This document shows, one piece after another, positions 26,367 through 38,959 of a stretch of DNA of 64,000 bases (positions are counted from its first letter, which is position 1; each line of letters opens with the position of its first letter). Both the position numbers and the translations under genes were made by a program. The stretch is from Cinclus cinclus (taxonomy: Eukaryota; Chordata; Aves; Passeriformes; Cinclidae): positions 96,665,619 through 96,729,618 of the forward strand of contig NC_085047.1 in NCBI RefSeq assembly GCF_963662255.1, read 5' to 3'. The notes under the pieces were generated by a model. It made no database searches, was not told the DNA's origin, and saw only the letters and a list, made by a program, of their open reading frames with translations.

Positions 26367-29300
26367 TATGTGAAAACAAAACTTCCCGGAAGAATAAGTT
26401 TCCTGGCTTGTACATTTTCTGGATTGTGTATCTTTTACTCTCTGTGAAGATGCCTCATTAATTTTCCCTTGTTATGGTTGTCTAGTAGAATTATCTGTTT
26501 CCCAACATTGTTTACAGACCACACATTAGGTCATTTGACCCAGTGTGCCAAACACTACGCAGAATACAAATGAAATACCTGTATCTTCCAGTCCAGGAGA
26601 TCTCATAGAATCTAATGCATATTATTCTAAAAGTACTAAATGGTTACAAGTATTACTGATTTCCCTTAACTTTTCATTTCTGTATTGTTTCAGTACTGTA
26701 AAATAATATAACATTGTTAAGACAACAGTCATGCCAAAATAGAAAATTGCTCATAGTTAGTCCTGGTTTATGTCTTCATTCTCACTTTCTGAAATGAAAG
26801 TATTGTGAAATAGGACAATTTGATAACAAATTAGATTAAAAAATGTTTACTGTCATTATTACTACACTAGTATACTTTAGACACAAAACAAAACTGATGA
26901 TTAAGGTAGAATAAATACTTTGCTATATTATAGCCAGCAATAACAAATGCACATATTTGTAGGTTTATGTACTATACTAATTTATTAGTATTTCATAATT
27001 TTATTAGACTACCTAGCTGGAAGACCTTCTCAGTGTCCCAGATATGTCCAGCATTGCTCAGACAGTTAAAATAACATATGATTTAGCAATTGAGCTTCAT
27101 CTATGTGTTTTTAGGTACATTCATTAATAAGGAAGACATCAACATGTTTTTTAACACCATAAATTGTCCATTCATATTTTTAGTAGTAAATAAATGGCTT
27201 AGAATGAATAAGAGTAACTTATTCTTTGTCCAATAGTGAAGAAACCAAACCAACCAAAGAAAACCAACCAAAACACTGACTACAAAACAAAAGGCCAAAA
27301 AACCCTAAAAGCAGCACAGGGTTTTAGTTGCACAAAGTGTCAGCCTTTGGAATAACTTTCCACGCTCCCATATGAAAACTGTTTCTCTAAAATGCAGCAT
27401 CTAGTTGAGGTTTTGTTCATTTCCTGTTACTGCAAAATAGACTTCTGAACAAAATACTATAAGTAAGATCAAAATGCCAAGAAGTCATGTCTTGGAGTGA
27501 CCCCTAAACCAAAACATCCTACAAGAAACATTTTCAAAATAATTTAGTGTTACTAGGAAATGTTGGCATTCAAAAAAGGACAAAATTGTCTCAGATATTA
27601 TTCAAGATGCCTGTTAAGGAGGGTCTCATCTGCATTATTACATCATAGGTGTTCCCTGTAGAAAGCCACCAAAGCCCAGGTTTCATGGATAACAAGCCTT
27701 ACAAAACAGTATTTGTTATGGCCATACCAGGAAACCCAACTGGAGAATCAAAATTATTAAAAGTGAAAGAATGAGAGCATTTGTTCAATTCAACGCTCAG
27801 CTATATGCAGATCTGTCAGTGTTATTGTTAAACTATCCTGTCTCAGATCCAAATGGTTAGGTAAACAAAAACAGAGCTCAAAAAGACACAGGAGGTCTTC
27901 CCTCGCACTGAAACTTTCTTTAAAACAAATGTGAGATGAGTAACAGTGATAATGGCAAACATTAGAAACACTTTATATATGCAGAGCACGGGGAAAGAGA
28001 AGAGACACTAGTTCAGCCATGTTTGGAGACCCCTGAGCCAGAGTTTATCCTTTCTCTTTGGCTCCCTAATTGGTTTCCCACATTGGCAGTGGATGGAACT
28101 GGATTTCAGTGTCCTAAATCTGAATACTGGGCTGACGAACATAAAAGTCATCTAAGTCTCCTCTAATCTTTGTTCAGAGCACTGCCTAGCAGTGATCTTC
28201 TCATAACTATGAGATCTCTGTGCTTCTACAGAAGCAGTATGGGTGAGAACAAACAACTCTCTAGACTCTCTATCACATTTGTTGTCTGGGTGCAGCCATT
28301 TTCAAAACAAACCATTCTAACAGCATTGAAAATAACCCTGGGTGCTTACATTGGTGAAGGTTTGTATGCCTGAAGATTTGATACTATTACAGGGATAAGA
28401 AACATTTAAACAAAGAAGTTGTGGACTTTTGCTGTGAGGTTGCAGTGACATAAAAAACAAGGTCTAAGACACAGGCAAACTTAACCATTCTTACATCCTA
28501 AATCAAACTCTGAAAAGCCAGATGTGATCCACTATTCTGAAGAGATCTCTCCATAAAAATGTTTCTCTACAGATCAAAATTCCTTTGAAACCTGATGCTT
28601 GGATTGTGCATATTTGGTTCTATAGTTTCTATGTGTCCATGTACACTGAAATGTGAAGGGGTGATGCTTCACCTGATGTTCTGTTTTCCATACTGGAAAC
28701 ACCTTGGTTTCTTCTGTCTTTAAAATGCTAACCCCAGAACTGAAGACTGAGATCGGGTCACTCTCATGCGGACTAGAGATTAGAGCAACAGCCCAAAGCT
28801 TCTTCAAACACTTTGTTGCCATACAGCAAAATAAATGTTTCTAGCACTGAATAGTGCCTTAAGAACAGTAACTAACACTTTGTCATTTAAATTTCATAAC
28901 ATCCTTTAGAATCAGATGAATCATTTTGCATTTATTTTTTTCAGGATGCAAGCCTATATATACATAACTCTCAACTAGCCTAAAGAAGAATGGGAGGCAA
29001 AGTGGCTGCTGTTCAGGTTGACTTATTTCTGACAGACAAAAAGAAGAACAGGAAACTTCTGTCAAACCTCTACTGGTTTAAAATCAAAGTCTATTTGAAT
29101 AACACCATCATGAATTCCCCAGAATACAAAATGGTGCCATTATTAGCATAGGCCATATAACAGCAATTATCGGTAATAAAAAAAATTCTTCATTTGATTT
29201 CCAAATTTTTCACTTTCAGGTAAAAGGAAAAAATGTATGTGAGGTTGCACTATAAAATTTAAGGCAGCTCAAGAGCTAGCAGCTAGTCAGACACACTGAA

Positions 29301-32300
29301 ACACAGAAAAGTAACAGACATTTATATTTAATCGATCTTATTGAGCCAAGAACAATATTTTAGAGAATACCTCCATTGTTCTGTGACAGAGGTGTTAACT
29401 GGGTGAATGGGATCGATCAGTGATGAGATTAAATGTAAATTGCTATTAAAGGTCTGCTACCAGCTGAGCAACTAAAAAAGAGAACTGTGATTAAATGGGT
29501 ATGGTTACCCACCTGAAAAAAGATTTGGGTCCTGCTGCTGTAGACTACTGATATATCTGCCCCATTTTTCCAGGCATATAAAAATTGCTGAAAAAAATGG
29601 CAATGCTACTGTTCCCTCATGGACCTGGAAAATGAGAACTTTCCCTCCCTGTTGTGAGGAGTAGTAGGTGAGTATAGAGCACTGTAATTCACCATTTCAA
29701 ACTCTAATGCAAGCATAGAAATCAGCAGCTAGAGGGAGGGAGAGCTCAGAGGTCTCCTTTTACATAGATTCCAAGTAAAAATTTCCTGTCAGAGAAGATA
29801 ACAAAAAATCTTAGTACACCTAACCACACACACACATGAGGTCCTCAGGTTCTGGTGTGCTCCTGAAGAGGTATTAGTCTGAGTTTGCATCATCTTGCCA
29901 TATCCCATGCCATGTCTTGCCAGTCTGCTAGTTGGTCTGCTTCATAAACTTTCAATCAAATGTTTAAACTATCTTGGCTTCTTTTCCCTGAAGTAGACTA
30001 GTGAGTGATAAAATTATTATATCAGCTGGCAAATATCAGGCAATGCTCATCCTCAATGCTCATTCACTCTCAGGGGCAATCAAACAAGTGATGGCCTGGA
30101 GCTGATAAACTTCTGCCATGGACTAGCTGGAGCCAAAACAGGATGTGTAATTTCATCTTAGTTACAAATGTGTAAAATTTAAAAAACAACACAAACCTTT
30201 ATTTGGACACTTTTTCTTGTGTGCTCAATTTCCAAATTAGCCACAAGAGAAGAAATATTGAAAACAAACAAAATCTTATGTCTGAAATCTTAATCTGATA
30301 TTTGCTGGGAACTGCAAAGAGGTCTTCAACCTCAAATTCACCATCTATGATTCACTTTAGTTTTGATCAATACAAACAGCTTTTCTGCAGAAAAGATGCT
30401 GAACTGGATGGACAGCAGGTCTTTTTTAGGACATTTACAGCATTCTTTTATCAGCAAATGTATTAATCATAAGGACTATTAGGAGAAAGCTGTGTCACGT
30501 CCAAGATAACTCAAGGGATAAAGATTGAGGCGTCCAGAGAAAAATTAGACAATCAGTCCTCCAAATGACAACAGTAATTGAGTGATACAAGTCCTTATCT
30601 AAGTAAAGAAAGAATTCAGGAGAGTTAAAAAAATAATTTTTAAGAGTCTCATAAATTTAATTTTTGTTTAAGAAGGAAAATGCTCCAATGATTTAACTAT
30701 TTTGTCAAGAATAAATTTTACTTCAGCACCTGGAGACCTAGTCAAGTGATCAACTATTATGATAAATGAAAGTGCAACATCTCCCATAACTGAATCAAAG
30801 TAGGCAGTTACTTGTATTTCTTTCATTCCTAAATATTTAGAACATGTGGCCTCTTAGATCATAAAAAACTGGGTTCTTGTCTGCTTTGTCTTAAATAAAA
30901 ACAGTAATATATGAGTCAAAACAGAGGGAAAATGGGGACAGGCTTGTATGTCCCTTCAGAAAATGATCAGCTAGAGATGTAATTGTTATCATGAGGAAGT
31001 GCGTGTTAAACTCCAAATTTGAACCTCATCACATTCAGGCTTAAAAAAAGGAACACAGATACAGCTCATTTATTTTCCATCCAGTGTCTGTAATGCTCAT
31101 TTTTTATCCAGGATTATAAATGTTGAATACACCTGAGGATATGTGCAACATTGCAGAACGCAGCATACATGACAACACACAAAGAAACAAATCTGCAAGT
31201 AGCTTCATAATATCTATTCACAGTCATTTACGGTTTTCTAAAAGTAAACTGCATGTTGATCAGTATCATACAGGCTTGCTGAACACATGCAATCTTTCCC
31301 CTAAGAATTTGTTATACAGTAATAAACAATATTCTAAAATTAATTTTACCTTTGATTGTGTAAAAATCAGGAAAAAGAAAAACCCACAAAAAAATTGCTA
31401 CTTGAGATTAGGTATTCTGTCCAGAAACATCAGATTTTTTTTTTTTTAACATTACACAAGAACAAAAGTTGACAGGAAAACATTTTGCAACTTATACTAT
31501 GGAAGGCATATAACATACAAACTCCTCCATAGACACACTTTCAAAATAATATCTGCTATAAAGAATTAGATATATAGTTATCTATCTATAAAGAATTAGA
31601 TAGCTATCTATCTATATAATTTAACATTTATATAAATAATGTATGTATATATACACACATTAGCTATGTATGCAATAGGCAATAGATTAAATGTCACAAA
31701 CACACTATTTTTGTGGGGTTCTGTATATCTCTATCTTTTCTCCCTCCTTTCTCCAGGAATAATTTAGTTACCACAGATCACCAGTGCACTAGATTAATAA
31801 CAAATATCTCTTATCTCATTACCTGAAAATCTTTTACCTAAAGAGAAACTAAAATACAATTAAACAAAAGGTATGCAAGGCACCAAAGTAAGCTCTGTGA
31901 CTAAACCAGTTTATCAGAGTAAGATGTTTTCACAGTGATTTATGCCTCAGAGCAAACACTGAGGCTGCTTGCTGTGCTCACAGCCCTTTAAGGAGACAAA
32001 AGAGAAAACCTGCCAATCTAATAGTTCTGTGACTATCATGCATGGAGAGTTGTTCCATTAGATACAATTTCACAGCAGCTTCCAATTTCTGTTTTATATG
32101 GCTGCTTAATGGTTTGTTGATATTTTTTGGGTGTTTGGGTTTTTTTTTATCCCAATTAGTTATCAAATACAATACAGAAGCTATATTTTGGAATAGAATA
32201 CTTTTTAAAAAATACTTAATACACTTCCCTTTTGCTGTAAAGAGGGAAAATAGTCAAATTGAAATAAATGTATATTCTATTGAAAATAAAGCCAGTTTTG

Positions 32301-32449
32301 AAGGGAGAACAGAATGGAATTAATCTGTTGCTATATTGACATACATTGCTACTGTAGTAACAGGATAATGTTTAATATTTTGCTAAAAAGGAATAGATAA
32401 GATTTTATTTTTCTCATTTGGATTGGGACTTTGTGGGAAGTGGCTGGTT
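26367..32449. other. Unique AT-rich non-coding stretch
   Basis: Six kilobases with no gene or mobile element that I can support. Open frames stay under 110 codons and look random. The only patterned part is an ATCT/TATA-rich patch at 31556-31660. Confidence 0.5.
31556..31660. repeat. Imperfect ATCT/TATA repeat with a local duplication
   Basis: The phrase 'ctataaagaattagata' occurs twice (about 31557 and 31587), each followed by TATCTATC-type repeats and then TATATA-rich text. It looks like a small tandem duplication inside an impure tetranucleotide microsatellite. Confidence 0.75.
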
Positions 32450-33156
32450 CAAAGAAAGTGTGTATCTTACCCTGAAGCGCTCCAACCAGTCAGCATGACT
32501 TGCAAACTGGGAATGAAGGTACCTCAGAAGGCTGAGGTACTCAAAAGACTTTTGCTGAAGTCTTCAATGACACAATTTCTTTCACACTTCTGCAGTGGTT
32601 GAACTGCAAGACAGGGGATAGGGGAGCAGAGTTACTCCCTGTGTAAGAGAAGGTTGGGTTCATGACCACCTGAGGAACCTGAATAGTCAGAAGTCTATGG
32701 GACCCAGTAATAGGGATCCCAAAGTCCTGAGGGAATTAGCTGATATAGTCACCAAGCCATTCTCCTGGATATTTGATATGAGCTGTTCAGCATGGAAAGC
32801 AGAAAACTCCAGAGACACCTTATTGGGGCATTTCAATACCTAAAGGAGGCTATTGAAAGTTGGGGACAGATTTTTAGCAGGGCCTGTTGTGATAGGTCAA
32901 GGAACACTGGTTTTAAACTGAAAGAAGATTAAAATTATTTAGACCAGATGGAGGGAAGAAATTTTTTATGATGAAGGTGATGAAACACTGGAGTAGGTTG
33001 CCCCATCCCTGGAAACATTCTAAGTCAGGTTGAAAGGGAGGGGTTTTGAACAACATGATCTAGCAGAACACGTCCCTTCTCATTACAGGGGGGATTGGAC
33101 TATGTGAGATTTTAATGCCCCTTCCAACCCAAGCTATTCTATGTTTCTGTGATTAA
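32450..33156 (+). mobile_element. CR1 LINE 3' end, plus strand
   Basis: From about 32785 the text follows the CR1 3' end closely: 'ggcatttcaatacctaaagg', 'aggaagaaattttttatgat', 'aacactggagtaggttgccc', ending 'ccttccaacccaagctattc' and 'tatgtttctgtgatt', which is a decayed form of the ATTCTATG-type CR1 terminal repeat. Upstream text (32510-32570, 'cctcagaaggctgaggtact') looks like a more 5' part of CR1 ORF2 joined with a large internal deletion. There is no open frame. CR1 copies lack target-site duplications, so the right border rests on the terminal repeat and the left border is approximate. Confidence 0.92.
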
Positions 33157-36100
33157 AGCTAGACAACCTTTGGTGGTTTAGGAGAGGTTTGTACACCAAA
33201 TTAGAAAAGTAACAATTACTAGGTGGACTGGCTGATTCTAACTAATTTTTGTGCAGATATAATCACCACCAATATGTTTTATATTTTTTCCTTTAAGAAA
33301 CACTTATAAAATCAACCATTACTTGAAACACCTAAGTTCATCTTTTGAGATCAACGTTTTCTCCTACCTCTCCTGATTCACTAGCTTGGCATGGAAAAAG
33401 TTGCATCTCTTTCTACAGTGAGTTTTGAAATGAGAAAACAGTATTTCCCATTATATCTGGCTACTTCCAGTGCTCCATCTCAAATGACTACTGATAATAA
33501 AATGAAATGACAAGCCTTTGGAGTGAATCCAGCATGAGATGTGAATATAGGCCACCAGAGCTATTGTTATTTATTGTGACTCCATTTCACTCTACTGAGC
33601 ATGCTGACACAGCATTAATTAATAATCTATTCTGAATACAAAAACTCTGATACCACTTACATTATAATATTTTTGTATCATGTTATATGTCATTAGAGTC
33701 GACATAATGATAATATCTACTTTGTAATGGAAATCATTTTAATAGAAAGAGCATTTAAACAACATGATACATGAAGAAAATGCTATTTGGTATATATTCA
33801 CTGAAGTATTTCCAGAAGGCAAAACATAGCAGGATGAGTAGAAGCCTGCAAATATCACTACTCTGACTCCCTTAGTAAAAACATAATATCTATTTTGATT
33901 ACTATCTGTCTTGTGTCCTAAGTTTTTTCCTTAATCAGCTTCTCTGCAAGTTGTTGGTTGGTTTGTTTGTTTTGTTGTTATTTTTTTAATACAGGTTCAT
34001 GTTCTTATGAAGCTGCATAAAATGCACAGAAATTTTAAGTGAATTCTAGAATTTGGACTTAATTTGTAAATGAAGAAGGATGATTGGACTTTCTCATTAC
34101 AGGGGTGACGGTGTCAGGTCTGTGTGATACGAGTGATAAATTTCCAGGGATTCTCACAAGGAAAAAATTGTTCCATGTCATGAAACATACAAGCCAGGAC
34201 TGGACAATATCCCTTCTATTACATTAAGTCTGAATCCTAGAACCCATTTGCTGTTTTCTAAGCAGTGCAGGCAGTTTTGCAAGACATAACATCAAACTCT
34301 TTTCTCAAGAAGAGAGAAAGAAGTTGTTCTTCTATTTCAACTCTTCCTTTACCTGTCTGTAGTATTCAGTAGGCCTTATTGTAGATCTTTAATATACAGA
34401 TATGGTTCCTGTGTAACTAGGTAGCTGCTGACTAAAGGGGATCAGGACTTACTATAGGACGCACAGGGAAAAGCACAGCCTTGCAGTCCAATAAAACTTG
34501 TGCTATGGCTGGTTGTGGTAAGTAAGCATAAATCAACAACCAATATGTGTCAGATCTCTGCAGATGCAAAAAATTATACAAATTATGCTGACAGTTTGCT
34601 GCTATTTGGTAATTTTAGCCCTGCCAGATCTAGCAGTTGGATAACAATAATTGCTCAGGGTACTACAATCACATTTTGCTGTAACTTCTGTCAAGCTGCC
34701 TCTAAATACAGTATTAGGTGAAACAGTCACTTATCTCTGTCTTTGTGGGGAAATGAACAATAAACATCTGACTGCCTACGTGTTTTTGTGTTGTGCTCAG
34801 TGTGTGAATGTGTGCACTTCTGCCTTTAGAAGATTATTCTGAGCATGGTGCTATAAAGCACAGAGCAAATGCTGCAATAGGTGGCCATTGTCCTGAGCAT
34901 GTCCAGGGGTCATTTCTCTTTTCTGGTCTCAACAACAGAGGCCTCCAAAGCAGATGCACCTAAATGACAAATGGGTTGGTTAGTACTTCTTACAGCACAT
35001 ATCCACCTGCATCCCTTCCTAGTGGAAAGAAAAATGTTTACAACTTAGATTCATTAGGCTATTCTCATAGGTTTTGTGAGAAAGGCTATACAAATATGCA
35101 CTAATCTGTATAAATAAATGATCCTGACAAATAAAATATTTTGAATTATTATTATATTAAATATAATTTTTAAAGTCAATTGAAAGTACTCTTTTTGCTG
35201 AGCTGCTTTGTACTGGTTTCCAAGCCATAAATACAGAACTGAAACAGCTATTTTAGGCTTTGTTGACGTAAAAAAAAAAATGGTCAAAAATAAATTGTAC
35301 TCCTACTCTTTCATGCAGAGTACTGGCAGTATGGGGATGGAGGAGCTAAGCTTGGAAGTCTGGAGGCAGTTTCTCACTCTTAGAACAGATGCATCATGAC
35401 CTTTACACATTGGCACAACTGTATAGGATTGTTGCTACACATTTTCTGAGAGACACTCATCTCTATTTCTGTTTATTGAAGAACAAAACAAATTTGAAGC
35501 AAATAAAAAAACTAGCTCTGCTTGAATCCAGAATTATCTTTTCTTTTAATTTTAAGGTATGTCACTACACTAATCTGTTTTATAGCAACAACTAGAAGCT
35601 GCACCCAAGATCAGAATAGAAAGATGGCTGATTGTTCTACACTGATTTTTAATTATCATTCATTGCAACAGTAATTTATATTCATTAGAGCATCAATTTC
35701 TTAATGAATAGGCATATTTGAAATACAGAACTGTTGGTATGAAAGATAAAAGAAAGTAAAAAAGTGAAAAGTCTTTTTTTTCCTCCTGGGTAAAATAACG
35801 CCTACCTTAATAATACTTTGTAAAAGTGTAAAGGAGTTAAAATTCTAATTTTATCTATTATATAAATACTTGCATTATGTTACCTGGCTTCAGCTAGTTC
35901 AAATCTGTTAGGAGTAACAGATGCAAATCACCCTGAGGTTAATATCTCTTCTCTTCTGAACTGCCAGATTCCAGCAGGTTTTTTTATATCCATAATTTTG
36001 GTATGCTGCTGCTTGTAAATTCACACTGTAAGCATTTTTCATCCTTTTTCCCCCACTTACTTTTGTGTGTGTGTGTCTGTTTATATTCTTCATTATACAT

Positions 36101-38700
36101 CAAGGGCATTTTATGCCTTTTTATTCATTATATTCACCATAATTGTGGTTGTATTCTTGTCCTCATGAGTCTGCTGTTTGATCACTCTTAGAAGAATTTG
36201 CTATCAGCTTTGCATTTCTCACAGCAAGTACTCTGAACATATCTGTTATTTGCTGTTCATCCTTCAACATTATTTTGATTTTCACTAAAGCCTTGCCAGA
36301 AATCACATGACAGTTATTTTTATTTGAAATGCTGAATGTTTAATCTCTGTGTGAGATATTCAATATATGCTCAAGGCATAAAATGTGTGTTCTTATACTA
36401 TGGGAGTCTGAAAAGCTTCAAGTAGCTGATAGTGTTGTACATCAGGGAAGTGAACAATCTGCCAAAAAATTAGGAAGGGTTTCACTGGAAAATCCCATCC
36501 CTTTTTAGTAGTAGGGAGGCTGTAAGATAGTGATAAAATGCATTCTTGACTATCTAAAAAATAATATACGTTGAAGTCAAAGACATTTTTAGATACACAA
36601 ATTTATACCAATAAGTACTTAAAATATGCTGCACAACTTCACAGATTATCACAGAAGCAAAAATTGAACAAGATCTAGTTAATTGTACATATCCTCAGAC
36701 TTTTTCTTCTATTAAGAAGAACCTTTTGGTTCTTTAAAGCCATGGAAAAAATCCTGAAGTGTAAAACCTTGTTCAAAGCTGCCCTGCTATTCAATATCTC
36801 ATCAAAACAGGACTTTATGTATGTGTGTCTGTGAAAGATGAGTATACTTGAGAAGTATCAGAATTGCTATCTCTGTGGTCCATGGGAAACACACAGAAAA
36901 CTGTCTCTGATAAGATTAATCTTCAATATTCTTCTCAAAAGAATTTAGCACTCTTAATATTGCATAGACTTCCAAGTTGTTTAAAACTACTCATTAAAAG
37001 TATATTCTTCGAGTTGCAAAGTTAAGTGCTCAGAAAAACCCCATGGAAGTTCAGGATTATGCATGTTAGTGTAAATCTCCTCCCGTGTATGGATATTTTA
37101 ATATAGTAGTTAATTCCCCTGGCAACATTAAACTCTTTTTAACATTTGTCTGCAACACCAAGAACTATGGGGTTTTCCCTGTAAAATTTTCATGGTTGAA
37201 CTGGACAGAAAACCACACACTGGATATCAAGTGGTTTGTGATGGTCACTACACACACCTTTAGCACTTGAATTACTGGAATAACAGGTTTATGTTGTGCT
37301 TAGCTGTGCAGACCAGGATTAAAGAAAAAAAACACTTGACCTTGGCATTTTATGAACACAAGACACATGATGGGAAAGAATAACTTTCAGTAATATTTCA
37401 GGTTCTGATGAGAACTAAATGCTGGTGTTCATAGTTCATTGCAGCATTTTAAAAACTTTACCCCCATGCCTCTTTTTCTTCTCAGATCTTCTATCCCTAC
37501 TTTTCCTTCCTCAGTTTTTGGTTTAGTCATTCCAAGCCCAGATTTTTAGATTTATTTTGTTTAAGTTTCTACTCAGGTATTTTTTCCCTCTTTCTATTTA
37601 TATTTCTTTTCACTGGGAAAAACAAACAAACCTCACAAATCAAATCAGGTAAAATTAGGATGCTGAAAAATGTGTTTTGCACAATCTGCACAGGTACTTT
37701 GTGGGGCCCACAGGAACTCAGATGATAGCATCAAGGACTCTGTCACCAGGCTGAAGCATGACCAGTAGGACTAAAGTCTTGGAAGATTTAAGAACTCTAA
37801 AGTAAACAAGTCTGCTGAGGGCATGTGTGTACTGAAGTGATGGAAAAAAAAAAAAAAAGTCTTTAAATTTGACCTACTTGTGCAGAGTTTTTGGAACATA
37901 AAAAAAAATAAGTCACATTTCCTACATCACCCTTTCTCTACTGCTTTTCAAGACCTTTTACTACAGGAGTAAAAAACCAGACATATCAGAGAAAATTATA
38001 CCTTTTATTTTCTTTTACAATGGTGAAAAAAAATACATTCTTGTATTCCAATCCCTAAAAATGCCTGGATAGCTCTATTCTTTTTTTTTTTTTTTCTTTT
38101 CTGTTCCTTTTAGTCAACCTACAGGCTGGGAAATTTCAGTCCAGATGGCTGAAGTTTGGCAAACTTATAAACAAATGAAATCAGGGTCTTAAAATGGAAG
38201 TGATGGGCAACATTGCTAATTAGGCATTCTATATTTATTTTGCCCAGCTGCCTCCTCTTCTCCATCCCCAAATAAAAATAACCAAGAAAACAGAAAATTG
38301 AATTTGGTAAAAGACTGTGGGTTTGCAGCGTTGTTTTGGAGGTAGAATTAATGAAATCCTGTGCATTAATATCTAAACATACTTTTGGGTAGCTATCGTC
38401 CTTGGAAACTTCAGGATTTTTTCCAAAACCTCTCTAAAGTATAATTGAGTTATTCAAATTATGCTAATGTTCTCTGTAGGCGTGAATGTTTGACAGCTAC
38501 GCACATTCTAAAACGTGTACATTCTTGTCCATTCATTGTTCCATCTCAACTCCAACTTTATAGGTTTACCCCTTGTGTCCAAAGTCAATGTCAAAACAAA
38601 GGGAAAAGTCATGTTGGTGGCACTCTGGACTTCCTGATCCTGCTTTCAGATAACTTGCTTTGCCACCTCCCTGTTTTTCTGCTTTCCCTTTAGCACTTGG
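33157..38700. other. Unique AT-rich non-coding stretch
   Basis: No gene or repeat element recognised. It contains a (TG)n scrap near 36066-36078 and an A15-class tract near 37843. Confidence 0.5.
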
Positions 38701-38721
38701 AACTTAGCAGCAGCCCCTGTG

Positions 38722-38918
38722 TCAGCAGTCCATCAGGCACCCACCGTACTGCGCTCCGACCGCCAAGCGCGTCTTTTCCTCAGGCCGGAGCACCTCGCTG
38801 CCGGTCGGCTCCACGCTGGAAGCACTTTTGATATTATGGTCTTTATTTGAACTTCTGAGATCTGTGTTTGCCAGAGAAGATTTATACTCTGCATCTCGGA
38901 CGTGGTAATACGGAAAAG
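38722..38918 (-). CDS. Candidate terminal coding exon, unknown protein (minus strand)
   Basis: On the minus strand a pyrimidine-rich acceptor, GGCTGTCTTTTTCCAG, ends at 38919 and opens a 197-nt exon that would enter in phase 1 and end in TGA at 38722-38724. It encodes 64 complete codons, with residues such as FPYYHVRDAEYKSS near the start and VLRPEEKTRLAVGAQYGG near the end. The last 25 codons strongly prefer G or C in third position. The DNA at 38745-38818 holds about 11 CpG in 75 bp, unlike the CpG-poor surroundings. A possible minus-strand AATAAA (plus TTTATT) lies about 480 bp beyond the stop. I do not recognise the protein and cannot see other exons. A second minus frame is also open for 67 codons, which weakens the case. 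It could be a real last exon, an exon relic or chance. Confidence 0.33.
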
Positions 38919-38959
38919 CTGGAAAAAGACAGCCATGGAACCACAGCACCATCAAGTGA

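Noticed and set aside
34085..34125. Phrase 'ctttctcattacagggg' shared with the CR1 end at 33078
   Set aside because: Similarity is limited to under 20 bp and does not extend into CR1 text on either side.
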